Assembly (NCBI GenBank): GCA_025936595.1
Contig: JAICTB010000168.1
Span: forward strand, 1 to 5,334
From: Thermoleophilia bacterium
Lineage (GTDB): Bacteria; Actinomycetota; Thermoleophilia; Gaiellales; Gaiellaceae
Length of the DNA: 5,334 nt
Reading direction: 5' to 3'
Shown here: positions 1 to 5,334 of the stretch, in pieces
How the letters are laid out: each line of letters starts with the position of its first letter
Numbering within the stretch: position 1 is the first letter of the stretch
The notes under the pieces: generated by a model
What the model was told of the DNA's origin: nothing
Databases searched by the model: none
What the model saw: only the letters and a program-made list of their open reading frames with translations
Program-made: the position numbers and the translations under genes

Positions 1-1397
1 CTCCGAAGCCCTCGTACGCGGGCACCGGAAAGTGCTTCGTCTGCGTCTGCGAGGACGTGACGACGAAGGATCTGGCTCGCGCCGTGCGCGAGGGCTTCGA
101 GTCGCTCGAGCTGGCCAAGCGCTACACGACGGTGACGATGGGCCCCTGCCAGGGCCGGCTCTGCCATCTCTCCTCGATCCGCCTCTACGCTCGCTTGCAG
201 GGAACCGACGAGGCGGCGATCGGCACGACCACCGCGCGCCCGCCGTGGGAGCCGGTCGAGCTCGGCCTGCTCGCGGGCAGAAGCCACGAGCCGGCGAAGC
301 GCACGGCGCTGCACGCGCGCCATGAGCAGGCGGGAGCCGAGATCGTCTGGACGGGAGCCTGGAAGCGCGCGCACTCCTACGGCGACGCGCCTGCGGAGGT
401 GCGTAGCGTGCACGAGGCGGCCGGCGTGATCGACGTCTCCACGCTCGGCAAGCTCCTCGTCGCAGGCCCGGACGCGGCTGCGTTCCTCGAGCGCCTCTAC
501 CCGAACCGCTTCGCCGACCTGAAACCGGGCCGCGTGCGCTACGGCGTGCTCTCGACAGACGCCGGCCGGATCATGGACGACGGCACGGTCGCCCGGCTCG
601 GCGAGGAGCAGTACTACGTCACGACGACCTCGACCGGCTCCGACAGCGTCCACGGCTGGTTCGAGTGGTGGAACGCGAGCTGGGGCATGGACGTCGAGAT
701 CGTCAACCTGACCGGCGCCGTCGCCGCCGTGAACGTCGCGGGGCCGAAGGCGCGCGACCTGCTCGCGCGCGTTACGAATGCGGATGTCTCTCGGGAAGGG
801 CTCCCGTACCTGGCGGCCCGCGAGGCGACCGTCGCGGACGTGCCGTGCCTGATCCTCCGCATCGGCTTCGTCGGCGAGCTCGGCTACGAGCTGCACTTCC
901 CGAGCCCGCACGCCGAGCACCTCTGGGACACGCTGGTCGGCCTCGGTGCGACGCCGTTCGGGCTCGAGGCGCAGCGCATCCTGCGACTCGAGAAGCAACA
1001 CATCATCGTGGGCCAGGACACGGACTCCGAATCGAACGTGCTCGACGCGCAGATGCCGTGGATCGTCAAGTTCGACAAGGACGACTTCGTCGGCAAGTGG
1101 GCGCTCGAGCACGCGCGCGAGCGCGGCCCGCGCGAGCTGCTCGTCGGCTTCGAGATGCTCGACGGCGTCGTCCCGCCCGAGGGGTCGCAGGTCGTGCGCA
1201 GCGGGCGGCCGGGCGGCCGCGTGACGAGCGCCCGCTGGAGCGAGCAGCTCGAACGCGGGATCGGGCTCGCGTGGCTTCCGCCCGAGCTCGCACGCGAAGA
1301 CGCCGAGCTCGAGATCCGCGTCGACGGCCGGCTCGAACAGGCGCGCGTGCGCCTGCGGCCCTTCTACGACCCCGACGGTGCGCAGCTCCGCACGTGA
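1..1397 (+). CDS. soxA: Sarcosine oxidase alpha subunit-like protein, C-terminal part (5' partial), with a [2Fe-2S]-type Cys motif
   Basis: The gene starts before the window. The first complete codon is at 3 and the stop is TGA at 1395-1397, leaving 464 residues. Residues 11-54 form a BFD-like domain whose cysteines C14-x-C16 and C49-x4-C54 (the latter in GPCQGRLC) fit a [2Fe-2S] site; C11 is an extra nearby Cys. The flanking sequence (EDVTTKDLARAVREGF, then KRYTT) is nevertheless typical of SoxA. From about residue 100 to the end it is a GcvT/aminomethyltransferase fold: GVIDVSTLGK (141-150), GELGYEL (291-297), IVGQDTD (335-341), and a C-terminal FYDPDGAQ. Known for the family: this half binds tetrahydrofolate and captures the one-carbon unit made at the beta-subunit flavin; the N-terminal half, not visible here, normally binds a dinucleotide. 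The stop overlaps the start of the gamma gene by four bases, so the subunits are probably co-translated. The substrate could be sarcosine or another N-methyl or secondary amine. Family is confident; exact substrate is not. Confidence 0.9.
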   Translation, partial: PKPSYAGTGKCFVCVCEDVTTKDLARAVREGFESLELAKRYTTVTMGPCQGRLCHLSSIRLYARLQGTDEAAIGTTTARPPWEPVELGLLAGRSHEPAKRTALHARHEQAGAEIVWTGAWKRAHSYGDAPAEVRSVHEAAGVIDVSTLGKLLVAGPDAAAFLERLYPNRFADLKPGRVRYGVLSTDAGRIMDDGTVARLGEEQYYVTTTSTGSDSVHGWFEWWNASWGMDVEIVNLTGAVAAVNVAGPKARDLLARVTNADVSREGLPYLAAREATVADVPCLILRIGFVGELGYELHFPSPHAEHLWDTLVGLGATPFGLEAQRILRLEKQHIIVGQDTDSESNVLDAQMPWIVKFDKDDFVGKWALEHARERGPRELLVGFEMLDGVVPPEGSQVVRSGRPGGRVTSARWSEQLERGIGLAWLPPELAREDAELEIRVDGRLEQARVRLRPFYDPDGAQLRT

Positions 1398-1858
1398 GCG
1401 AGCTCGCATTCATCTCCCCCGGCGCCGCGCCGCTCGTCTCGCCGCTCGCGCGCGCGCTCGCCGGCGCCGCCGGGATCGGCGACCTCTCGCTGCTCGGCAA
1501 GCTCGAGGTGCGAAACGCCGATCCGGGCCTACTGCCGGACGGCGCGTCGCTGATCCGGATCTCGCCTGAGCGCGCCCTCGTCCTCTGCCCCGCGGGCGAG
1601 CGCCGGGTGCTGAAAGAGGTGTTGCCCGGGTTCGTCGTCGACATGACCGCCGCGCTTGCCGGCATCAGCGTCGAAGGAGAGCCGTTGCTGCGCCGGCTCA
1701 CCGACCTCGACCTCGACAGGCTGCCCGCCGCGGGCAAGGTCGCGGGGGTCCCCGCACTCGTCGCGCGGGACGGCGAGCGTTTCGACATCTTCTTCGCGCA
1801 GGAGTACGGCGCCTCGGTGGTCGAGCTCGTCCGCGACATGCAGGAAGGCCTTGCGTGA
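1394..1858 (+). CDS. soxG: Sarcosine oxidase gamma subunit-like protein
   Basis: A 154-residue protein starting at a GTG inside the alpha stop (GTGA, 1394-1397). It lies between alpha and beta genes and has the SoxG/GcvT-like pattern: GIGDLSLLGKLEVR (27-40), the central VDMTAALAGISVEGEPLLRRL (82-102), then LPAAGKVAGVPALVARDGE (110-128) and a final helix VVELVRDM. Known for the family: gamma is the small, cofactor-free subunit of the tetrameric enzyme, with a fold like part of the aminomethyltransferase domain and a structural role. At 154 residues it is shorter than the roughly 200 residues usual for SoxG, mainly in the N-terminal half. I see no clear Shine-Dalgarno sequence before the GTG, so translation probably depends on ribosomes terminating on alpha. 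Position supports the call as much as sequence does, because SoxG diverges quickly. It is cytosolic, with no signal peptide or membrane segment. Confidence 0.78.
   Translation: MSELAFISPGAAPLVSPLARALAGAAGIGDLSLLGKLEVRNADPGLLPDGASLIRISPERALVLCPAGERRVLKEVLPGFVVDMTAALAGISVEGEPLLRRLTDLDLDRLPAAGKVAGVPALVARDGERFDIFFAQEYGASVVELVRDMQEGLA
1842..1848 (+). promoter_or_regulatory. Ribosome binding site of the beta subunit gene
   Basis: AGGAAGG lies six bases before the GTG at 1855, a good Shine-Dalgarno match and spacing. It decides the start: the later in-frame ATG at 1882 has no comparable site. It sits within the end of the gamma coding sequence. Confidence 0.7.
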
Positions 1859-3069
1859 GGGACCTCTTCCGCGTCCGGCGCATGTGGCGGCCTCCCGGCG
1901 AGCTGAAGCGCCGGTACGACGTCGTGATCGTCGGCGGTGGCTCGCACGGGCTCGCGACGGCGTACTACCTCGTCAGGAACCACGGCGTGAAGAGCGTCGC
2001 CGTGCTCGAGCAGAGCTACATCGGCTCCGGCGCAGCGGGCCGCAACACGACGATCATCCGCTCCAACTACCGCACGCCCGAGGGCGCGGCGTTCTACCAG
2101 CGCAGCGTCGAGCTCTACGAAGGGCTCGGCGCCGACCTCGACTTCAACCTGCTCTTCTCACAGCAGGGGCACCTCACGCTCGCGCATTCCGAGCGTGCCC
2201 TCGTGACGATGACGGAGCGCGCCGAGGTGAACCAGCTGCTCGGGATCGACAGCCGCCTGATCGGAAACGCCGAGATCTCGAAGCTGTGCCCGGAGCTCGA
2301 TCTCTCCGATCGGCCGACGTGGCCGGTGCTCGGAGCGCTCTACCACCCGCCCGGCGGGATCATCCGTCACGACGCAGTCGTCTGGGGCCTCGCGCGCGGC
2401 GCCGACCGCGGCGGCGTCGAGATCCATCCGTACACGAAGGTGACGGGAATCGACCAGCACGCGGGACGTGTGACGGGCGTGCGGACGACGCGCGGCGACA
2501 TCGAGTGCGACACCGTGGTGAGCGCGACGGCCGGCTGGTCGACGCTCGTCTGCGATCTCGCCGGCGTGCGCCTGCCGATCACGACGCACATTCTGCAGGC
2601 CTGCGTGACCGAGCCGGTGAAGCCGTTCCTCGACGTCGTGATCGTGTCGTCGCAGATGCACGTCTACATCTCGCAGACCGACCGCGGCGAGTTCCTGATC
2701 GGCGCGGAGATCGAGCCGTACACGACCTATCGCGGCACGGGCACGTTCCCGTTCCTCGAGGCGTCGGCCGCGCACGTTCTCGAGCTCTTTCCCCAGCTCG
2801 AGCGCGCGCGCGTCCTCCGCTCGTGGACCGGGCTCTGCGACCTCAGCCCGGACTACAGCCCCATCCTCGGCAAGACCGGCGTCGAGGGCTTCCACGTCTC
2901 CGCCGGCTGGGGAACCTACGGCTTCAAGGCCGCGCCGGTCGTCGGCGAGACGATGGCGCAGCTCGTCGCGACCGGGCGCACGCCGGACCTGATCGCACCG
3001 TTCGAGCTCGAACGCTTCCACACCGACACGCTCGTGTCGGAGCTCGCGGCCGCGGCCGTCTCGCACTGA
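1855..3069 (+). CDS. soxB: Sarcosine oxidase beta subunit-like flavoprotein (DAO family)
   Basis: A 404-residue FAD-dependent oxidoreductase of the D-amino-acid oxidase/glycine oxidase superfamily, very close in pattern to SoxB of heterotetrameric sarcosine oxidase. The N-terminal Rossmann motif is DVVIVGGGSHGLATAYYL (22-39), with G27, G29 and G32 of GxGxxG, then E52 at the end of the second strand for the FAD ribose. AAGRNTTIIRSNY (60-72) is a SoxB signature. RHDAVVWGLARGAD (171-184) contains H172, which by position matches the histidine (about residue 173) that carries covalent FMN in characterised SoxB proteins. The C-terminal GWGTYGFKAAPVVGE (351-365) closes the FAD site. Expected reaction: oxidation of the N-methyl carbon-nitrogen bond on flavin, with the one-carbon product channelled to alpha. 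The GTG start overlaps the gamma stop (GTGA) and has its own ribosome binding site. The stop directly abuts the convergent DUF2795 gene. A cytosolic enzyme; relatives acting on dimethylglycine or other amines cannot be excluded. Confidence 0.92.
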   Translation: MRDLFRVRRMWRPPGELKRRYDVVIVGGGSHGLATAYYLVRNHGVKSVAVLEQSYIGSGAAGRNTTIIRSNYRTPEGAAFYQRSVELYEGLGADLDFNLLFSQQGHLTLAHSERALVTMTERAEVNQLLGIDSRLIGNAEISKLCPELDLSDRPTWPVLGALYHPPGGIIRHDAVVWGLARGADRGGVEIHPYTKVTGIDQHAGRVTGVRTTRGDIECDTVVSATAGWSTLVCDLAGVRLPITTHILQACVTEPVKPFLDVVIVSSQMHVYISQTDRGEFLIGAEIEPYTTYRGTGTFPFLEASAAHVLELFPQLERARVLRSWTGLCDLSPDYSPILGKTGVEGFHVSAGWGTYGFKAAPVVGETMAQLVATGRTPDLIAPFELERFHTDTLVSELAAAAVSH

Positions 3070-3072
3070 TCA
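3067..3072. other. Back-to-back stop codons of two convergent genes in one palindrome
   Basis: TGATCA holds the TGA stop of the beta subunit gene (3067-3069, + strand) and the TGA stop of the DUF2795 gene (3072-3070, - strand). There is no intergenic base between the two genes. The palindrome extends to CTGATCAG (3066-3073). No hairpin followed by a T-run is visible on either side, so any terminator for one gene must lie within the other's coding sequence. Confidence 0.9.
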
Positions 3073-3444
3073 GCTCTGGTTTCGCTGCTGGCGCTTCTGC
3101 GTCTTCGTCTGCTGCTCGGTCGTCTTCTTCGGCGGGTTCGTCGGCGGCGCGCTCGGACGCACGGCGCCGCTCTCCGGAAACGGGCGCAGGTAGTCGGCGC
3201 CTCCCGGCGGCTTGCCGCTCTCGGGCTGCGGCAGGCGCCCGTCGCCGCGCGACGCGACCGCCGTCGGGGCGAGCTGCTCGCCCACGTCGTCGATGAAGCC
3301 GTACGAGCGGTCCTCGATCTGCTCGAGCGCCGCCGCTGCGTCGCGATCTTCGCGCGCCGCGTAGCGGACGAGCTCGGCGCGCGTCGCGGGCAGGTCGATC
3401 CCTTCGAGGACGACCTGGATCTGGGCTGCGCGTTGGAGGTTCAC
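3070..3444 (-). CDS. DUF2795 domain protein with disordered basic tail
   Basis: A 124-residue protein starting at GTG (3444-3442), inside the stop of the upstream peptidase gene (GTGA on the minus strand). Residues about 5-60 match the DUF2795 pattern common in actinobacteria: AQIQVVLEGIDLPATRAELV (7-26), an alanine- and acid-rich helix, then LEQIEDRSYGFIDDVGEQL (40-58), equivalent to the family's 'L..L.dr.Y....dV' end. The remainder is proline- and glycine-rich (71-105) and finishes in a Lys/Gln/Thr/Arg-rich stretch (106-124) with no predicted fold. The family has no established function; such small domains are often supposed to bind a partner or nucleic acid, but that is inference. The basic, glutamine-rich tail could bind nucleic acid or be a flexible linker end. 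A longer reading of the same frame up to 3906 is a shadow of the peptidase gene. A weak GAGG lies ten bases before the start, so translation is probably coupled to the peptidase. Confidence 0.82.
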   Translation of the reverse strand: MNLQRAAQIQVVLEGIDLPATRAELVRYAAREDRDAAAALEQIEDRSYGFIDDVGEQLAPTAVASRGDGRLPQPESGKPPGGADYLRPFPESGAVRPSAPPTNPPKKTTEQQTKTQKRQQRNQS

Positions 3445-4130
3445 AGTTCTCGGGCCTCGAGTCGTTCTTCGCCGTTTGGCGTCACCTGAAACGCGGTCGC
3501 GCCCGGACGGCACGTCACGACCTCGCTGAGCTCGGTGCCGACGTAGTGGACCGCGACACCGTCGTCGGCGGCGATACCCGGTGCGAGCCCGCCGTCGATC
3601 AGCTCGCGGTAGCGCGGGCGCCGCAGCTCCTCGCCGTCGTAGTGCGGACAGGCGCTGCCGGGGAGAAAGCCGAGACAGTCCATGCGGTCGAGCTGCGGGC
3701 CGAACGAGTCCGTCACTCCCGACTCGAACCAGCAGATCATCCCAGCGCTCGCGCCCCACAGGACGACGCCGTTCTCCCACGCCTCGCGCAGCAGCGTGTC
3801 GATGCCGTGCACCTTCCAGACCGCGAGCATGTTCGCCGTGTTGCCGCCGCTCACGCAGATCGCGTCCTGCCCGAGGACCAGCTCCCGCAGGTTCGCCGGC
3901 GGCCACGGGAACGTCAACAGGTGCGACACCTCTCCGCGGCCGCGGAAGTTGTCGTAAAAGCCGAGTACACCCTCTGCGGAGTGGACCGAGTCGGCGAGGG
4001 CCGTCGGGACATAGAGCAGTCTCGGCGCCGCCTTCCCGGTCAGCGCGAGCACGTAGTCATAGAGGAGCATGGTCTGCTCGGCGGTGTCCCCGCCCCCGCC
4101 GAGCCCGACGATGTGCCGCTCTGCCGCCAC
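3441..4130 (-). CDS. Peptidase E-like serine peptidase (family S51)
   Basis: A 229-residue cytosolic protein, the same length as Salmonella peptidase E (alpha-aspartyl dipeptidase). VSGGNTANML (93-102) matches the family's GGGNT segment. WGASAGM (125-131) is the nucleophile elbow with Ser128. CPHYDGE (161-167) supplies His163, aligned with the catalytic His of PepE (INPHF). The Asp-Asp-Gly at 189-191 stands where Salmonella PepE has its Glu-Gly, so a Ser-His-Asp rather than Ser-His-Glu triad is possible; this rests on a by-eye alignment. The N-terminal IVGLGGGGDT is a glycine-rich loop seen in broader S51 members. Known for the family: PepE cleaves dipeptides with N-terminal Asp, and the related cyanophycinases cleave beta-Asp-Arg polymer. 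Peptidase E-like is the better fit because of length, but substrate is unproven. The start is GTG at 4130; the frame reaches a TAG at 4184-4182 upstream with no other start between. It heads a two-gene unit with the DUF2795 gene. Confidence 0.87.
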   Translation of the reverse strand: MAAERHIVGLGGGGDTAEQTMLLYDYVLALTGKAAPRLLYVPTALADSVHSAEGVLGFYDNFRGRGEVSHLLTFPWPPANLRELVLGQDAICVSGGNTANMLAVWKVHGIDTLLREAWENGVVLWGASAGMICWFESGVTDSFGPQLDRMDCLGFLPGSACPHYDGEELRRPRYRELIDGGLAPGIAADDGVAVHYVGTELSEVVTCRPGATAFQVTPNGEERLEAREL

Positions 4131-4365
4131 GTCACGAGTTTTACAGGCCTCCGGCGCGGTACGTCCCGGGACGCAGGTCGGCTACTGGCCGACCACTTCC
4201 CGGTCGCACAGCTCGTGCGCGAAGACGATCTCGAGGGAGCATTGGTCCTCGGCGATGACCCGGCCGTATTGGGACGAGTTCATCGAGTTCGCCCGGCGGT
4301 TTCTCTGATCGATCGATTTGCAGGCTCTGCGCGGCGGCAGGCGCGCGTCTGCTTGAATCGAGGCG
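4131..4365. other. Divergent intergenic region between the peptidase and aconitase genes
   Basis: This 235-base stretch must contain promoters for both divergent units, but no strong -35/-10 pair stands out. On the minus strand TAAAAC (4143-4138) lies seven bases before the peptidase GTG. On the plus strand TTGAAT (4353-4358) lies seven bases before the aconitase ATG. That spacing would suit leaderless transcripts, but both hexamers are weak and neither has a recognisable -35. A perfect ten-base palindrome, ATCGATCGAT, sits at 4308-4317. A 33-codon minus-strand ORF (4283-4182) and a 17-codon plus-strand ORF (4255-4308) share high G+C at the same third-position phase; neither has a good ribosome binding site or a recognisable product. 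No tRNA-like fold or terminator with a T-run was seen. Confidence 0.5.
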
Positions 4366-5334
4366 ATGGCCTCGACCTCGAAGCTCACCGTCGGCGACCG
4401 CTCCTATGCGATTCACCGGCTGGACGAGCTGCAGGCCTCCTACGACGTGGCGCGCCTGCCGTACACACTGCGCGTGCTGCTCGAGAACGTCCTGCGAAAC
4501 GGCGGCGAGGCGGACGTCGACGCAGTCGCACGGTGGGACGCAAAGGCGGAACCGTCGAACGAGATCGCGTTCGCCCCGTCGCGCGTCCTGCTGCAGGACT
4601 TGACCGGCGTACCGGCCGTCGTGGACCTCGCGGCGATGCGCGACGCGATGGCAGCCCTGGGCGGCGATCCGTCGCGGATCAACCCGCTCATCCCCGCCGA
4701 GCTCGTGATCGACCACTCGGTGCAGGTCGACGCATTCGCCTCACGCATGGCGTTCGGGCGCAACGTCGAGCTCGAGTTCGAACGCAACCACGAGCGCTAC
4801 CTCTTCCTGCGGTGGGGGCAGGAGGCGTTCAGCGGGTTCAAGGTCGTGCCGCCCGGCACCGGCATCTGCCACCAGGTGAACCTCGAGTATCTCGCGCGCG
4901 TCGTCGAGGACCGGGACGGCGTCGCCTTCCCCGACACGCTCGTGGGCACCGACTCGCACACGACGATGGTGAACGGCCTCGGCGTCCTCGGCTGGGGCGT
5001 CGGCGGCATCGAGGCGGAGGCGGCGATGCTCGGCCAGCCGCTGTCGATGCTCGTGCCGCAGGTCGTCGGGTTCAAGCTGAGCGGGTCGCTGCCGGAGGGC
5101 GCGACCGCGACCGATCTCGTGCTGACGGTGACGCAGATCCTGCGCAAGGCGGGGGTCGTCGGGAAGTTCGTCGAGTACTTCGGCGAGGGCGTCACGGCGC
5201 TGCCGCTCGCCGACCGCGCGACGCTCGGCAACATGTCGCCCGAGTACGGGGCGACGTGCGGGTTCTTCCCGATCGACCAGGTGACCCTCGACTACATGCG
5301 CCTCACGGGCCGCAGCGCCGAGCGCGTGGCGCTC
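4366..5334 (+). CDS. acnA: Aconitate hydratase A, N-terminal part (3' partial)
   Basis: An open frame from ATG at 4366 to the right edge, 323 codons with no stop, covering about the first third of a protein that is usually near 900 residues. It has the bacterial AcnA/IRP-type order: VARLPYTLRVLLENVLRN (28-45), VLLQDLTGVPAVVDLAAMRD (74-93), VIDHSVQVD (114-122), FLRWGQEAF (147-155), VVPPGTGICHQVNLEYLARV (160-179), GTDSHTTMVNGLGVLGWGVG (194-213) and GNMSPEYGATCGFFP (288-302). Q77, D116-H117, D196-S197-H198 and N289/E293 correspond to active-site residues of mitochondrial aconitase. The three Cys ligands of the [4Fe-4S] cluster lie further on, outside the window. It interconverts citrate and isocitrate in the TCA cycle in the cytosol. 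Start choice: the protein begins just before the conserved LTVGDRSYAIHRL block; GAGG (4360-4363) is only two bases from the ATG, so either an unusual site or a leaderless message. It is divergent from the peptidase gene. Confidence 0.95.
   Translation, partial: MASTSKLTVGDRSYAIHRLDELQASYDVARLPYTLRVLLENVLRNGGEADVDAVARWDAKAEPSNEIAFAPSRVLLQDLTGVPAVVDLAAMRDAMAALGGDPSRINPLIPAELVIDHSVQVDAFASRMAFGRNVELEFERNHERYLFLRWGQEAFSGFKVVPPGTGICHQVNLEYLARVVEDRDGVAFPDTLVGTDSHTTMVNGLGVLGWGVGGIEAEAAMLGQPLSMLVPQVVGFKLSGSLPEGATATDLVLTVTQILRKAGVVGKFVEYFGEGVTALPLADRATLGNMSPEYGATCGFFPIDQVTLDYMRLTGRSAERVAL

Noticed and set aside
665..1393. Long upstream extension of the gamma subunit frame across the alpha gene
   Set aside because: The extension is Arg/Ala/Pro-rich, typical of an out-of-frame reading of high-GC coding DNA, and the conserved gamma sequence begins only at the GTG at 1394.
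3047..3058. CGGCCGCGGCCG palindrome as a bidirectional intrinsic terminator
   Set aside because: No T-run follows on either strand and it encodes an ordinary alanine-rich C-terminus of the beta subunit.
2158..3066. 302-codon minus-strand ORF antisense to the beta subunit gene
   Set aside because: It has the composition of an antisense shadow (Arg/Ala/Glu/His-rich) and no recognisable motif, while the opposite strand encodes a well-defined SoxB-like protein.
1656..3296. 546-codon plus-strand ORF over the beta and DUF2795 genes
   Set aside because: Low-complexity Arg/Ala/Ser-rich translation with no domain; it overlaps a clear flavoprotein gene in another frame.
3445..3906. N-terminal extension of the DUF2795 frame to 3906
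   Set aside because: It runs inside the peptidase gene, whose motifs are clear in another frame; the extension is Arg/Gly-rich and has no family match.
4255..4308. 17-codon plus-strand ORF (begins MTRPYWDEF) before aconitase
   Set aside because: Too short and without a well-spaced ribosome binding site; its high third-position GC is shared with the opposite-strand ORF in the same phase, so it does not discriminate.
4141..4716. 191-codon minus-strand ORF across the intergenic region and aconitase start
   Set aside because: Arg-rich antisense reading of the strongly conserved aconitase N-terminus.

Overview
The window reads as high-GC bacterial chromosome, roughly two-thirds or more G+C by eye. 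Third codon positions are almost always G or C, GTG starts are common, and genes overlap by four bases. The protein types (heterotetrameric-type sarcosine oxidase subunits, a DUF2795 protein, a bacterial AcnA-type aconitase) fit an actinobacterium. A deep-branching soil or sediment lineage such as Thermoleophilia is a guess from general resemblance only. No mobile element, CRISPR array, rRNA or tRNA was recognised.

Layout. Bases 1-3069 (+ strand) hold a tightly coupled three-gene run: the C-terminal part of a sarcosine oxidase alpha subunit-like protein (gene begins before the window), a short gamma subunit-like protein, and a beta subunit-like flavoprotein. Each junction is a GTGA overlap. 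The beta gene ends exactly against the end of a convergent two-gene minus-strand unit (4130 to 3070), which encodes a peptidase E-like serine peptidase (family S51) followed, again through a GTGA overlap, by a small DUF2795 protein with a disordered basic tail. A 235-base divergent intergenic region (4131-4365) separates the peptidase from a plus-strand aconitase gene that runs off the right edge.

How the genes work together. The beta subunit is expected to oxidise the N-methyl group of sarcosine or a related secondary amine on flavin. The GcvT-like C-terminal half of alpha would transfer the released one-carbon unit to tetrahydrofolate. Gamma is probably structural. The alpha fragment carries a Cys set (C-x-C, then C-x4-C) typical of the BFD-like [2Fe-2S] domains of amine and opine dehydrogenases, inside an otherwise SoxA-like sequence. 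With the order alpha-gamma-beta, and no delta (SoxD) gene between or after them here, this suggests a variant amine oxidoreductase rather than the textbook soxBDAG enzyme. That is the most interesting point in the window. Peptidase/DUF2795 and aconitase look like unrelated neighbours; aconitase is a housekeeping TCA-cycle enzyme.
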